From assembly GCA_900105225.1 (NCBI GenBank), contig LT629764.1, positions 942,098 through 1,006,097 of the forward strand: a stretch of DNA of 64,000 nt, in the 5' to 3' direction. The DNA is from Paenibacillaceae bacterium GAS479. GTDB lineage: Bacteria; Bacillota; Bacilli; Paenibacillales; Paenibacillaceae. A program made the position numbers and the translations under genes. A model generated the notes under the pieces. It did not search any database. It saw only the letters and a program-made list of their open reading frames with translations, and had not been told where the DNA came from. The number at the start of each line of letters is the position of its first letter. Position 1 is the stretch's first letter. Shown piece by piece: positions 15,769 through 25,630 of this stretch.

Positions 15769-18255
15769 TTAACCCTGCACTTGAAGAACAGGCCAAGTAA
15801 TCAAAATCGATGCATCTTGATGAGCCTGCAAGGAAAGCAAACGGGTATTAGCTTTGTCAGGAACAATGGAGACCGATGTTCCGGAGGCCTGAATCTCACC
15901 AATTCCGAATAAGCTGGATATGCGGATTTGCTGATCAATATCCGAACGTAACACGGCATGAATGGTCCGGTTGGATATATCCCATCTCAACGTAGCAATT
16001 GTTGTTCGATTTCTTGCTCGAAGCCCTTTGATTTCTCCTTTGGCAAATGCAGCCGGAAGCGCAGGCAAAAACACGATGGAATTAGCGTCGGAATAAGCCA
16101 ACGCTTCCATAAGCACGGCTGGAATCGTAATGGGCCCATCCGTACAGTAGACAGACGAGAAGTGATCATTATGCGACATCATTAAACCGCTGAAAATATA
16201 ACTTTCCGTGAACAACGGCAGTAGCGATTCATAAACGCCTTCTCCCCGATGAACCCGCGCCTCGACAAGGCCTTTATGCACGAGTCCATGTACGGCGCTT
16301 TCATCTCCATTTTGAATTCGGTTGTCCAACGCTTGAATAATGCCCCGTTTGAGCTTTGGATTTTCCGTGCTATTCGATTCCAACGACGGCCATGCGGGAT
16401 ACAAATGACTAATGTGACGGTGGAAGTTGTTGTCCTCAATCCCTTCCATCGCCCATTCCTGGATGGATTCGTCCGGGTTGTACCGATAGTGGGGCAATCG
16501 ATCCAATAAACGCTGCCACTTTGACACATCGCAGGCCGGGTCAACCGTTTTAGAAACTTCGATCAACATCAGCAGCGCATCCCTCGCAGACGCGATATCC
16601 ATCGTTGAATTGGGCTGAAGAGTTGAGCTTCTGTTTGCAGGACGATTTTCAGGCGAATAGGTCGGAACAATGATGTATTTTCCTTGCTCGTCTACGTAAT
16701 CTTCGGTCAAAAACCCTTCATAGAAGTTGCCAAGTTTAGTCAGCGTGCGATAAAGAATATCCAAAATCGGTTCCTTCTCGCCTTTGCCGTTTGGAACGGC
16801 CTGATTGCCAAAGGTTAAGTAGTACTCATAAAAAGGAAGCAGGAGCCAGCTCGCGCCGGAGATCCAATATTGACCCGGAAAACCATCTGTTATGGAAAAA
16901 TGCGTTAATGGATCGCCGTCGCCATCCGTTCTTGGCGGCGCCAGAATTGCATTGCGAATGCCCAAAATACGCTCCGCATTTAATTCCCAGTCATCCATAT
17001 GGCGCATAATCAAATTGATAAAACTCTCCATCGCCTCCGGCGTATTGCCAATGTTACCTCCAGCGATTTGCAGGTTCACGTTAGCGTCCGTCGTAAAGTC
17101 TCCGCTCCACTCCGGCATGAATTCCCCGGTCCACAGCCCCATCAGTCGAGGAGGATTGTAACCGCTCGATGAGATGTAGGCGTAACGTCCGGAATCGAAC
17201 ATTTTTTCAACCAAAGTCTGGTTCAGCTCTTTGTTGTTCTCATTTTGCAGAGCTATAAGCTGCTCGCTTGTGAGGCTGCGTTCATTCGGACCGCTTTCCA
17301 AATGTAGAGAGACGCGGTTCATCATCTCCCCATGTATGGCGGCGTGAGAGGAGAGCATTGCCGTATAGTCAAAAGAACCGTTGGTTGTGTATTTGCTAAC
17401 AACTGCATTAAGCTCCTCAAGCAGCTGGTTCACGATAGCGGGGTCCGTTAATTCAAAATTGTCTTCCAGACGATCCAAAACCGTCAACATAACAAGCTGT
17501 GTCGCCCCCGTTATGGTAACGATTCCATCTTTGACTTGTTTACTCCCGTCAGTCAAGATTTTAGTCACGCCTGCATAACCGCCGTTTTTGAGCGGCGAAT
17601 GTGGATAGGGCGCGTATTTTCCTTTAAGCGCCAAATAATCTCCATCCAAGGCAACTTCTTTTTTAGCCGTTATTTTTGATTTCGCAAAATTGGGCATAGA
17701 TTCCACATCAATCCCAATGGAAGCATCAAAAGCAGCGGCGCCGGTTGGCTTCTCCATAAAGGTTACGATGACATTATCGGTTCTGGAGACGAATGTTTTT
17801 CGAATCCACGCTCCTTGATCATCCTGCCATTCCACGCCAATTTCGCCTGTCTCAAAATTTGTCCATCGGTCATACTGCGTAATGGAGCCGCTTGAAGTTA
17901 GATCTAAGCTTGCCTTATAACCGGGATGAAAGGAATAAGTATGAACGATATCCCAATTCGCTTCTTGATCACCCGTATGTTGTCGTAACCATGCCGAAGC
18001 TGCAGCGGAGGATTTTAATGCGGCTAAGTTGCCATCTCCGGATAAGGTTAAATCGCGGACCTCTTTAAGGACGCCGCTAACATCAGGTGCCTGCCGCACG
18101 CCATCATTCGGAACGTTAAATTTCGTGTTTTGATAAATAAAGGTGTCCTTTAATGCATCTCCATAAACAATAACCCCCAGTAGACCATTACCGCTAACCA
18201 TGCCTTCCTTCCATTGAGTCGCAGGAGAATTTGAATGTATACCACGTGTTTCCAA
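15769..18255 (-). CDS. Glycoside hydrolase family 95-like protein (alpha-L-fucosidase family)
   Basis: 828 aa. The N-terminal beta domain begins with the family's substrate-facing opening (QWKEGMVSGNGLLGVIVYG). The (alpha/alpha)6 barrel carries SGRYAYISSSGYNPPRLMGLW and DANVNLQIAGGN, which match GH95 layout, and a C-terminal HISHLYPAWP segment precedes a small beta domain. There is no signal peptide, so it is probably cytoplasmic and acts on imported fucosyl or galactosyl oligosaccharides (inference). The TTG at 18255 was chosen because GGAGG lies 7 bases upstream; an ATG ten codons earlier would place that site inside the coding sequence. A sulfatase remnant lies just upstream, suggesting the locus once handled sulfated fucose-type glycans. 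Confidence 0.8.
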   Translation of the reverse strand: METRGIHSNSPATQWKEGMVSGNGLLGVIVYGDALKDTFIYQNTKFNVPNDGVRQAPDVSGVLKEVRDLTLSGDGNLAALKSSAAASAWLRQHTGDQEANWDIVHTYSFHPGYKASLDLTSSGSITQYDRWTNFETGEIGVEWQDDQGAWIRKTFVSRTDNVIVTFMEKPTGAAAFDASIGIDVESMPNFAKSKITAKKEVALDGDYLALKGKYAPYPHSPLKNGGYAGVTKILTDGSKQVKDGIVTITGATQLVMLTVLDRLEDNFELTDPAIVNQLLEELNAVVSKYTTNGSFDYTAMLSSHAAIHGEMMNRVSLHLESGPNERSLTSEQLIALQNENNKELNQTLVEKMFDSGRYAYISSSGYNPPRLMGLWTGEFMPEWSGDFTTDANVNLQIAGGNIGNTPEAMESFINLIMRHMDDWELNAERILGIRNAILAPPRTDGDGDPLTHFSITDGFPGQYWISGASWLLLPFYEYYLTFGNQAVPNGKGEKEPILDILYRTLTKLGNFYEGFLTEDYVDEQGKYIIVPTYSPENRPANRSSTLQPNSTMDIASARDALLMLIEVSKTVDPACDVSKWQRLLDRLPHYRYNPDESIQEWAMEGIEDNNFHRHISHLYPAWPSLESNSTENPKLKRGIIQALDNRIQNGDESAVHGLVHKGLVEARVHRGEGVYESLLPLFTESYIFSGLMMSHNDHFSSVYCTDGPITIPAVLMEALAYSDANSIVFLPALPAAFAKGEIKGLRARNRTTIATLRWDISNRTIHAVLRSDIDQQIRISSLFGIGEIQASGTSVSIVPDKANTRLLSLQAHQDASILITWPVLQVQG

Positions 18256-18455
18256 TGGAACACCTCCCTTTGTAATTTGTCTCATCTATACCATAACAGC
18301 AATTTTAGGATAATTAAGAGTCATATTCTTGCATTATTATACTTTATTTTGATATAAGCCAATCCGGAGAGCGACGGCTGATTGGACTATTATGAATCGG
18401 TTCCAGAGGCAATTGGAATCAGCTCTTATCGGAATATGCGAAGGATTCCCGAGCT

Positions 18456-18806
18456 TTACTTAGGCTGAGCAGGATAAAGCCGTTTTTGGCTGCGCTGCTC
18501 GATAAGCAAAAGAATCATCCCCTGCTGGATCCTTCTCGTATACGGCGTTGCAAGAGTAGGATGAGCGAGATTGTACATCTCAAGCGGGTCTTCTGTTAAA
18601 TTGTAAAGCTCATATTCATCAGGCACCGGCTGAGTTTTCGTTAACGTTTCCCATTGCCCTAAAGCCGGATCTCCAATAGAGCAAGGGGTCGTCCGAAAAG
18701 CTGATGAGTTTAGAAGCATCGTTCCTCCGTTTGACTTACGGCAAGTGTTTTCTGCACCAACGCTGGGGGAAGATCGGCTGCTATTAAAAGTAAAATTGAT
18801 TTGCAC
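18456..18806 (-). pseudogene. Remnant of an arylsulfatase gene (C-terminal part)
   Basis: About 116 codons. The stretch PVPDEYELYNLTEDPLEMYNLAHP followed by a terminal helix (LLLIEQRSQKRLYP) is the classic C-terminal end of a formylglycine-dependent sulfatase. The catalytic N-terminal domain (CxPxR motif, metal ligands) is absent: the frame has no proper start, its first 45 residues are not sulfatase-like, and the upstream 180 bases hold no continuation I could follow. The remnant is therefore non-functional. Same strand as, and upstream of, the GH95-like gene. Confidence 0.7.
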
Positions 18807-18985
18807 AGACTACATTGATGTTTCAAAAACCTTGAAACATTGGCCTTACTACAAGCGTCATAATAAAGAGCGCAGTGTTTAGGGACGATTCAGATGACGG
18901 TAGAGATTTTCCTTCACAGAACGTCACAAATGAATCGATTTTAAACCAATTTTAAATTGAAAATAGAATTGGAGGATTTTACGCA

Positions 18986-19888
18986 ATGAAGAGAATGGTT
19001 ATTGCATTATCGGTGTTATTCATACTTTGCATTGTTCAGTCATCATTAGTACTTGCAGCAGCACCACCAATAAAACCAATTCAAATTGTTGCAAATGGAG
19101 AATTTATTAAAATCGACATTGATCCTTTATCCGAGCAGGGACACTTATTTATTCCCATAAGAGCGCTTGCTTCACTTGGATTATCCTATAGTTTTAATCC
19201 TGCCTCTAAAATGGCTACTGTGAAAAATAAAAATGGAGACTACATCAAACTGACAGAAAGCAATAAAACGGCTCTTTATAACGAAAAGAGCATTGAATTA
19301 TCCCAGCCAGCTCAAAATAAACAGGGTAGGTTTCTCGTACCAATTCGACTTGTGAGTGAAATTCTTGGATATAACGTGCAATATGAAGAAGTTCGTAATT
19401 TTGTGTTTATTGATTCAAAAGATTTTAAGTCCGGTACTTCTATTCATAATTCTATTAATAATGAACAAGATCTTTATATTGCCAGGAGAGCCGCTATTTC
19501 CTTACCAATAGTTACAAACTTCAAAACATTAGGAAGAGTGGGTGTTACACAGCAGTATTCATTTCCAGTAGGTCGAGCGGATTATTATTACTATGTTGAT
19601 GGTCCTTATACTACATTTGTTGAAATAAAAAATGGTCAAGCCGTAGCATTAGGTCAACAACAAGTACAAGATCGTTCCCCAATTAAAAAAACTGCAGGTA
19701 GCCTTTCGCCAAACGTGCCTTTAGATGAAGATCCTGTAATGTTGCCTTATCGTGATGGTAATGTAGTTTTTTCAAGTATCGGTATTGGAAGGGCTACAGC
19801 AGCATATGACGACGATAATAATAAAAGAATTGAACGCACAAATTATATGAATACCTATTGGGATGTTATTCAAAAAATTCCGAAATGA
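18986..19888 (+). CDS. Secreted stalk-domain protein of unknown function
   Basis: 300 aa, AT-rich. A Sec signal peptide (residues 1-24, cleavage near VLA-AA) is followed by a stalk (copper amine oxidase N-terminal-like) domain of about 120 residues: LFIPIRALASLGLSYSFNP and RFLVPIRLVSEILGYNVQYE are its two half-repeats. The C-terminal about 150 residues are unassigned and Tyr/Asn-rich. A strong GGAGG lies 8 bases before the ATG. Despite the domain's name there is no amine oxidase; the module is usually a wall-associated scaffold. Its base composition differs from neighbouring genes. Convergent with the next gene, sharing a terminator. Confidence 0.75.
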   Translation: MKRMVIALSVLFILCIVQSSLVLAAAPPIKPIQIVANGEFIKIDIDPLSEQGHLFIPIRALASLGLSYSFNPASKMATVKNKNGDYIKLTESNKTALYNEKSIELSQPAQNKQGRFLVPIRLVSEILGYNVQYEEVRNFVFIDSKDFKSGTSIHNSINNEQDLYIARRAAISLPIVTNFKTLGRVGVTQQYSFPVGRADYYYYVDGPYTTFVEIKNGQAVALGQQQVQDRSPIKKTAGSLSPNVPLDEDPVMLPYRDGNVVFSSIGIGRATAAYDDDNNKRIERTNYMNTYWDVIQKIPK

Positions 19889-19931
19889 ATTTGACCACTT
19901 ATACAACTTTTAAATACTGGAAATAATATAA

Positions 19932-19980
19932 AAACAGCCAAGTTCAAAAAGGAATTTCCTCCTTTTGAACTTGGCTGTTT
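19932..19980. terminator. Long bidirectional terminator
   Basis: AAACAGCCAAGTTCAAAA pairs with TTTTGAACTTGGCTGTTT, between two convergent genes; one of the longest stems in the window. Confidence 0.9.
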
Positions 19981-19982
19981 CT

Positions 19983-20768
19983 TTAAGTAAGATAACTTTG
20001 CATTAATTTCAAACTATGCCAATAAACTTGCATGGATAGCCGTTTTTGCCTTAGGTCTTTGGGCTTCGTTAGAGATACAGTCAAATACCCATTACCTTTG
20101 GACACAGTAAGATCCTGAGGATTTGTTTGATGAGTATAGCCAGTTGGCCAATAGAGTCTGTTAAAATCCGTAACATTAACTGGAATCCAAGCTCCGTCTT
20201 GTACGGTTTGAATGGCGTAATTTTGGCAAGCAATTGGAGTCGTATAAGTCCCCCATGCAGTGAGCGGACTACTTGGAATGCTGCTTATACTACCAAAATC
20301 CTGATCAACAAGTCCAACAACTAGACGAGCAGTGGTAATACCATCAGTCGGTGCGAACTTTTTATAGGTTTGTACGGTATTATTATCTACCTTAAATTGC
20401 ATTGTACCATCTGAGTTGACGGTGAATTCAATTGGTACTTGTCTACCTGGAGCAAGCGTGTATAGACTTTTTATTTTTTCACCATCCCCCGAAGGTGCAG
20501 TGAAATAATGCCACCTATTACCACCTTTTGTGTTTTTCAAACCATAATAGGTAGCTTGGCCAGCTTCCTGCGAAAGCCCGCATTCATAATGTGTTCCCAT
20601 TCGATCCAAGGAGAAGTTTGCATCAATAAATCCATTGCCGTTAGTCGTTTCAAATACTCCGATTGAAGTTTCGGAAGGGATTGTAACTACTGTCCTAATT
20701 CCAAAAATCTTGGATTGAGGGGGATAATGAGTAATATTTTTTGCGTATTCTGTCTTTTGGTCTCCCAT
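19983..20768 (-). CDS. Unrecognised protein, probably beta-rich
   Basis: 261 aa. I do not recognise a family with confidence. Alternating hydrophobic and polar residues (FGIRTVVTIPSETSIGVFET, IEFTVNSDGTMQFKVDNNTV) suggest a beta-sandwich, perhaps a concanavalin-like lectin fold. There is no signal peptide in the chosen frame. The ATG at 20768 was picked because GGAGG lies 8 bases upstream; a longer frame starts at 20849 with no site. The last 20 residues (QVYWHSLKLMQSYLT) look unlike the rest and could be a frameshifted end. AT-rich like its convergent neighbour, and adjacent to an IS remnant. Confidence 0.55.
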   Translation of the reverse strand: MGDQKTEYAKNITHYPPQSKIFGIRTVVTIPSETSIGVFETTNGNGFIDANFSLDRMGTHYECGLSQEAGQATYYGLKNTKGGNRWHYFTAPSGDGEKIKSLYTLAPGRQVPIEFTVNSDGTMQFKVDNNTVQTYKKFAPTDGITTARLVVGLVDQDFGSISSIPSSPLTAWGTYTTPIACQNYAIQTVQDGAWIPVNVTDFNRLYWPTGYTHQTNPQDLTVSKGNGYLTVSLTKPKDLRQKRLSMQVYWHSLKLMQSYLT

Positions 20769-20934
20769 TTTAATGCCTCCAATTAATAATTTAATTAGGC
20801 TTAAAATCGGGGAGTAATAAGGCAAGCCCCGGCTTGATCTTATTACCATTTCCTATTCCATATAGATAAAGTGAAATTGGAAGCTAATAAATAAACCTTT
20901 CAATGAAAAGATTTAAATGATATCTAATTACATC

Positions 20935-21634
20935 TATGATGGCATAGGAGCGAGTAGCCTGTTTACGGTTATCGCAAGCTGGCGAAATTGCTGCGACGCG
21001 AGTATCGTCTTGTGATCAACAAGAAGAAGGTTTACCGTCTGTGCAAGAAGATGAACGTATTGCAGCCACAGCGCAAGCAGAAAATCAAACATCCCAAGTG
21101 ACTGGCAATTCAATCGAGTCATCACCGGTTCCAATCAACTGTGAGAAACGGATATTAAGTAGCAGCGCTTATTCTTCCTGATGAGCATCATCGATGTATT
21201 CGACCGAGCGATTGTTGCCTATCACCATGGCCTCTCCTGCGAGGCGAAGGATCTGGTTCAGATCACGTAGGGGACACTCACGAAGCGCCAGCTCTTTGAC
21301 CAAGCAAATCCGCTCGGACAATGGTCCACCGTCACCGTTCATTAGTCATCGATTCGCAGCGGCCTGTCAGCGATTTAAAACCGTCCATGAGCCAATACCA
21401 CCAAAGACGCCGAATAAGGACGCCCACATCGAGTCCTTTCATTCCATACTGGAGTCAGAATGGTACCGGTGTCATGATTTTGAGAATTACCAACAGGCGT
21501 ATGAAATCGTCAGCGACTTAATTCACAACTATAATCACAATCGCCTCCATGGGAGCATTTACGATATGTCGCCCTACGAATACAGGGAAGCGATTAAGCA
21601 GGGCAGTGTAAAGCCCAAAATAATCGAGGTGTGA
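20935..21634 (+). pseudogene. Decayed IS3-family transposase (orfB)
   Basis: Three reading frames together spell an IS3/IS150-type integrase: YGYRKLAKLLRREYRLVINK (about 20957-21100), MSIIDVFDRAIVAYHHGLSC (about 21181-21240), then the C-terminal rve_3 part with KDAHIESFHSILESEWY and HNYNHNRLHGSIYDMSPYEY (to 21634). The 5' half of orfB and any orfA are missing, and at least two frameshifts separate the blocks, so it is not functional. Clean terminal inverted repeats were not found; the right flank has a direct repeat GTGATCACT at 21631. Confidence 0.85.
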
Positions 21635-21751
21635 TCACTGTGATCACTAGGGTGCAGGAAATCCGAGCTTTGCTACGCAATCAATCGAGTAAGAGTGCGG
21701 TGTCCATTATTCGGGGGTTTAACCGGTTTTAATATAACTTCTAAAACAAAA

Positions 21752-21782
21752 ATCGAGCCCCTCAACAAAGAGGAGGCTCGAT
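21752..21782 (-). terminator. Terminator of the bce module
   Basis: Minus-strand stem ATCGAGCC / GGCTCGAT with an inner CCTC / GAGG pairing, followed by T5. Confidence 0.88.
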
Positions 21783-21833
21783 AATAACTTACATTTAAAG
21801 CCAAATTTCGAACCAGACGCATCCCGTGCTTTT

Positions 21834-23774
21834 TTACAAAGACTCTTTAATAACCCGCTTGTAGTACGCAACGGACAAAACGCCGAAGGTCGAATAAAGC
21901 GCCGTGTACAAAGCCATTACGATAAACATTGGCCCCAGCATCTCCGTGCCGAAGAAAAACCAGCCGGATTTGACCGCAAAATAACTGTGCGACAGCCCAA
22001 CTATGAGCGGAATGCCAAAGTTGAACAACTGCTTGAAGCGGATGCCGCGCAGCAGATTGCTCTGCGTAAAGCCAAGCTTGCGCAAAATCGTATAATTCGG
22101 CTTTTCCTCCTCGCTTTCATCCATCTGCTTGAAGTACAAAATGCAGCCGGATGTTATGAGGAACGTCAGCCCAAGGAAACCTACAATAAACATAATGATC
22201 CCCATATTAGTCCGCTGGTTCAATTTATACTCATACTGAGAAAAGCTTGAAGCACCCAACTCCATGCCAACAAACAGCCCATGCGCTTCTTTTATGTTCG
22301 AACCGTTTTTAATATCCAGCCCATAATAATCAGAAAGCTTTGTATCCGGATTCTGATCCGTAGCTGCTGCTTTCACAAGCTGCTGATATACACTGTCATC
22401 AACGATGGCTGTAGGGAATCCTCCGCCATAATTGTAGGATAGAGCAGACTCCTCCTTAGAACCGATCATCCGCTGCTTCATGTTGCCGCCGGGAACGATA
22501 AACTGGAAATCCCCCTTGTCTTTAAGCGACAGGAAGTTTTGGACGGCATTCCCGAAATCCATAAATATAGCCTCATCCGGCTCCAGCTGAATGCCGTCCA
22601 CCATCGTTTCGCTGAGCACTTGAGTTTCAAGAATAGGCTCTCTTTCGCCGCTCCTCAATTCGTCCGACATAAGACGCGAAGCGTCCAGCTCAGCTTTTAC
22701 TGGCTTGCGGTGAATAACGGTATAGGCGATATGGCGGGAATCAAGCTCAGCCGCAAGCCGATTTTTGGCCCCTTCGTTAGCAAAGGCAAAATCATTCGGC
22801 ACGGTCGCTTTTGCCTGCGTATCGGTTGAGTAATAGGAAATATAACTAAGCGACAGCAGGCCGATAGCCAGAGCCGATATCGTTGTAATCACGGTGAGCA
22901 GCAGCGCGTTCGATTTCATGCGGAACATGATCGAGGACAGCGACAACACCTCGCCTACGGACAGATAACCGTTTCTGCTTCTGCGGATCGCGTTGAAAAT
23001 AAAGCTGACGGACCCTTTATAGAAAAAATAGGTGCCCGCAATGACAAGCGCCAAAATCGCGATCATGACGGTCATAAGCTCGTTCATGGCCACAAATCTT
23101 CCGCCGAACAGCTCACTGGAAAGGTAATAGCCGCCCAAAATAAAGGCAATTCCTAAAAGCCCGAGCCATATTTCTGCTGCAGACAGCTTTTTAATCCGTT
23201 CTTGAGCTACGGATACGGCACGGAACAAGGAAAGAATGCTCTGCCGTTTAATGAACGCATAGTTCATGATCATAATCAGGACATAGATCGCAGCAAACAC
23301 AATCACCGTCTGCAGCAGCGCTTCCGGAGAGAAACGCAGCTTTGCCAGCGCGTCCACGCCGATAATTTTGAACAGAATCATCAAAATCAGTCTGGAGGCG
23401 GCAAATCCTGCGGCAATGCCTGCAACCATCGAGGCGAAATACAACATCAGATTTTCAGCCGTCAACAGTCCGAAGATGCGTCCCTTCGTCAAGCCGATCA
23501 GCTGCAGCAGGCCGATTTCTTTGCTTCTGCGCTTAATAAAAATCGTATTGGCATACAGCAGGAACACAGCCACAATCGCAACGAGCAGCATGGAGGCGGC
23601 CCCAAGAGCGGCAGCTCCTTTGATCGAGCCCTTCGTTTCTTCCATGGCAGGGTCATACTGCAGCGTCACAAAGGAGAAATACAATGCCACGCTGAAAATA
23701 AGTGCAAATACATAAAGGTAATAATGCCTAATGTTCTTTCGCAGATTTCGAAAAATAATCGCAGTCAGGCTCAC
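21834..23774 (-). CDS. Bce-type ABC transporter permease
   Basis: 646 aa. An FtsX-fold membrane protein of the BceB group: about ten transmembrane segments, with a large extracellular domain (about residues 315-525) between the seventh and eighth, the part that binds peptide antibiotics in the family. Four hydrophobic spans lie in the N-terminal half around a motif of FtsX proteins ([19 protein letters not shown]), and there is a C-terminal ILRKLGFTQ repeat of that motif. It acts with the ATPase whose stop overlaps its start by 4 bases (23771-23774), and signals to the adjacent histidine kinase. Probable targets are bacitracin-like or lantibiotic peptides (inference). Confidence 0.9.
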   Translation of the reverse strand: MSLTAIIFRNLRKNIRHYYLYVFALIFSVALYFSFVTLQYDPAMEETKGSIKGAAALGAASMLLVAIVAVFLLYANTIFIKRRSKEIGLLQLIGLTKGRIFGLLTAENLMLYFASMVAGIAAGFAASRLILMILFKIIGVDALAKLRFSPEALLQTVIVFAAIYVLIMIMNYAFIKRQSILSLFRAVSVAQERIKKLSAAEIWLGLLGIAFILGGYYLSSELFGGRFVAMNELMTVMIAILALVIAGTYFFYKGSVSFIFNAIRRSRNGYLSVGEVLSLSSIMFRMKSNALLLTVITTISALAIGLLSLSYISYYSTDTQAKATVPNDFAFANEGAKNRLAAELDSRHIAYTVIHRKPVKAELDASRLMSDELRSGEREPILETQVLSETMVDGIQLEPDEAIFMDFGNAVQNFLSLKDKGDFQFIVPGGNMKQRMIGSKEESALSYNYGGGFPTAIVDDSVYQQLVKAAATDQNPDTKLSDYYGLDIKNGSNIKEAHGLFVGMELGASSFSQYEYKLNQRTNMGIIMFIVGFLGLTFLITSGCILYFKQMDESEEEKPNYTILRKLGFTQSNLLRGIRFKQLFNFGIPLIVGLSHSYFAVKSGWFFFGTEMLGPMFIVMALYTALYSTFGVLSVAYYKRVIKESL

Positions 23775-24526
23775 CCTTGAACACCGCCCAGTACGCCTTG
23801 AGTTTTCATGATGTCGCTCAAGAACGACTGCCTCGGCTCCTCGCCCTTATGCAGCTGCGAATAGATTTGGCCATCCTTAATGAAAACGACACGGCTGCAG
23901 TAGCTGGCGGCGACAGGATCATGGGTAACCATCACGATTGTAGCCGCAAGTCTTTCGTTCAAGCTGCTCAGCTTATGGAGCAAATCCGACGCCGACTTGG
24001 AATCGAGCGCGCCGGTCGGCTCATCCGCAAAGATAATGCTTGGCTCGTGCACAAAAGCTCTGGCCGCGGAGGTGCGCTGTTTTTGACCGCCGGAAATTTC
24101 GCTTGGATACTTGTCGGCCAGCTCAAAGATGCCAAGCTCTCCGGCGACCTGCTTGAATTTCTCAAGCGCAGATTTTTTGGATATCTTTTTGATTGAAAGC
24201 GGCAGCAGCACATTTTCCTTCACCGTCAAGGTGTCGAGCAGATTGTACTCCTGAAAAATAAACCCGAGATGATTTTTGCGAAATTCCGCCAAATCCTTTT
24301 CCTTCATGCCCGTAAATTGCTTTCCTTCAATCTTGATGCTTCCCTCGCTCAATGTATCAATGGAGGACAATACGTTCAGCAAAGTTGTTTTGCCTGAGCC
24401 GGACGGACCCATAATGCCTACAAATTCGCCCCTGTTCACTTTCAGATCGATGCCTTTCAGCACCTCCTGCCGATTAAACTTGTTGCCGTATATTTTGTGA
24501 ATTTTATCCGCTTCTAAAATGACCAT
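23771..24526 (-). CDS. Bce-type ABC transporter ATPase
   Basis: 251 aa. ATPase of the MacB/BceA group. Walker [11 protein letters not shown]-loop QEYNLL, signature SGGQKQRT and Walker [10 protein letters not shown] with the following D-loop ALDSKSA and H-loop VTHDP are all intact. A ribosome site AAGGAGCGAG precedes the ATG. It forms a complex with the overlapping permease and is needed both for resistance and for sensing in this family. The promoter region holds a BceR-like box. Confidence 0.93.
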   Translation of the reverse strand: MVILEADKIHKIYGNKFNRQEVLKGIDLKVNRGEFVGIMGPSGSGKTTLLNVLSSIDTLSEGSIKIEGKQFTGMKEKDLAEFRKNHLGFIFQEYNLLDTLTVKENVLLPLSIKKISKKSALEKFKQVAGELGIFELADKYPSEISGGQKQRTSAARAFVHEPSIIFADEPTGALDSKSASDLLHKLSSLNERLAATIVMVTHDPVAASYCSRVVFIKDGQIYSQLHKGEEPRQSFLSDIMKTQGVLGGVQG

Positions 24527-24609
24527 TCAACTCGCTCCTTTTTCGTGATGAGTTCATGTTACCTTCCCGGGGCAAATTTCTCCTGCGATTGGACGAACAA
24601 AACATAAAA

Positions 24610-24633
24610 GCATGTGACAATGTTGTCACATGC
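24610..24633 (-). promoter_or_regulatory. BceR-like operator upstream of the ABC genes
   Basis: A perfect 10-bp inverted repeat TGTGACA-N4-TGTCACA (extended by GCA/TGC) matches the TNACA-N4-TGTNA consensus known for BceR-type regulators. It starts 84 bases before the ATPase start and overlaps the last codons and stop of the histidine kinase gene. A following TTTTATGTTTT means it may also act as a terminator for the kinase transcript. Confidence 0.65.
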
Positions 24634-25630
24634 CTGTCATTCGCGCAAAATCATTCGGAACGGGGAAGATAAGCCGGAACGTCGAGCCTTTACCGGGTAA
24701 AGAATCGGCCTCAATGCGTATCAGCAACGATTCCGCTGCTTTTTGCGCCAAATAAAGCCCCATGCCAGTCGCCGCACTCTCCCGATGCGCCGCCGTGGAG
24801 GTGAACCCCCGATCAAAAATCCGGGGCAAATCCTTCGGGTCGATTCCTCGGCCAAAGTCTTGCACCGCCACAACGACATGCCCGTTTGTCTCGCAACTGC
24901 TAACTATTATATCCGAGCCTTCGCTGTATTTGACCGCATTGGTCAGCAGCTGCCGCAGGATAAAACCAAGCCATTTGGCGTCGGTCAGCACCCGTCCCGC
25001 TTCAAGCGAAATGTCAAAGCCAATCCCCTTTTGGATGCACCAGGATTTCAACTCTTTGATTTCCGCATGTACAACCGGCTCAAGCTCTGTTTCCTCTACG
25101 TACAGATCATTTTTCATAAACGGAATCCGTCTCTGATGCAGCTGCTGATCGAGCAGATGATGAATTCTCAGCCATTCGTACTTCAGCTGGGCTTTAAGCC
25201 GTTCGTCCTGCATTCGGTCAATCATAAGCTGCATGGCGGTAAGCGGCGTTTTTACCTCGTGAATCCAGGACAGCAGCTCGTCCTTTTCTTGTTCAAGCAG
25301 CAAAAGATGGCGGGACGCTTCCTGTTTGTAACGGTCGGTTTGCTCAGATACCGCTTCCTCCACGATGATCTCGAAGGGACTGTTCGCATCCTTAAACGCC
25401 GTCAGATCGGATGCCGGGTTCCATGCTGCGACCCCCTTGTAAAACCTCGTTTCTTTATAATACCGGATCACAAAAAATACCATACATATGAGTAGAGACA
25501 ACAGCGTAATGTACAGGACGGGCATAAGCGGAATGGAAGAATCGATAACGACGACAAACAAAACCAGCAGCTGCAGGACAAGCAAAAGCAGCAGCCAGCT
25601 GCGCCTTTCGACCAGGAATTTGCGGATCAT
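24626..25630 (-). CDS. BceS-like intramembrane-sensing histidine kinase
   Basis: 334 aa. Two transmembrane segments near the N-terminus (about 12-32 and 36-58) with almost no extracellular loop, the hallmark of intramembrane-sensing BceS kinases. The phospho-accepting His is in SWIHEVKTPLTAM. The ATPase domain has LLTNAVKYSEGS and TGMGLYLAQK. It has no own ligand domain and depends on the BceAB transporter to read flux. The start overlaps the response regulator stop by 4 bases. The last codon and stop are inside the BceR-like palindrome. Confidence 0.9.
   Translation of the reverse strand: MIRKFLVERRSWLLLLLVLQLLVLFVVVIDSSIPLMPVLYITLLSLLICMVFFVIRYYKETRFYKGVAAWNPASDLTAFKDANSPFEIIVEEAVSEQTDRYKQEASRHLLLLEQEKDELLSWIHEVKTPLTAMQLMIDRMQDERLKAQLKYEWLRIHHLLDQQLHQRRIPFMKNDLYVEETELEPVVHAEIKELKSWCIQKGIGFDISLEAGRVLTDAKWLGFILRQLLTNAVKYSEGSDIIVSSCETNGHVVVAVQDFGRGIDPKDLPRIFDRGFTSTAAHRESAATGMGLYLAQKAAESLLIRIEADSLPGKGSTFRLIFPVPNDFARMTGM

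Noticed and set aside
15576-15800. 74-codon plus-strand frame overlapping the hairpin and the GH95 stop
   Set aside because: No ribosome site or family; it runs across a terminator-like hairpin.
18986-19888. Copper amine oxidase
   Set aside because: Only the N-terminal stalk-like domain is present; none of the oxidase catalytic residues or topaquinone motif exists in the protein.
21631-21735. Right terminal inverted repeat of the IS3 element
   Set aside because: A GTGATCACT direct repeat and a GGGGTTTAACCGG-like stretch are visible, but I found no matching left end, so boundaries are not claimed.
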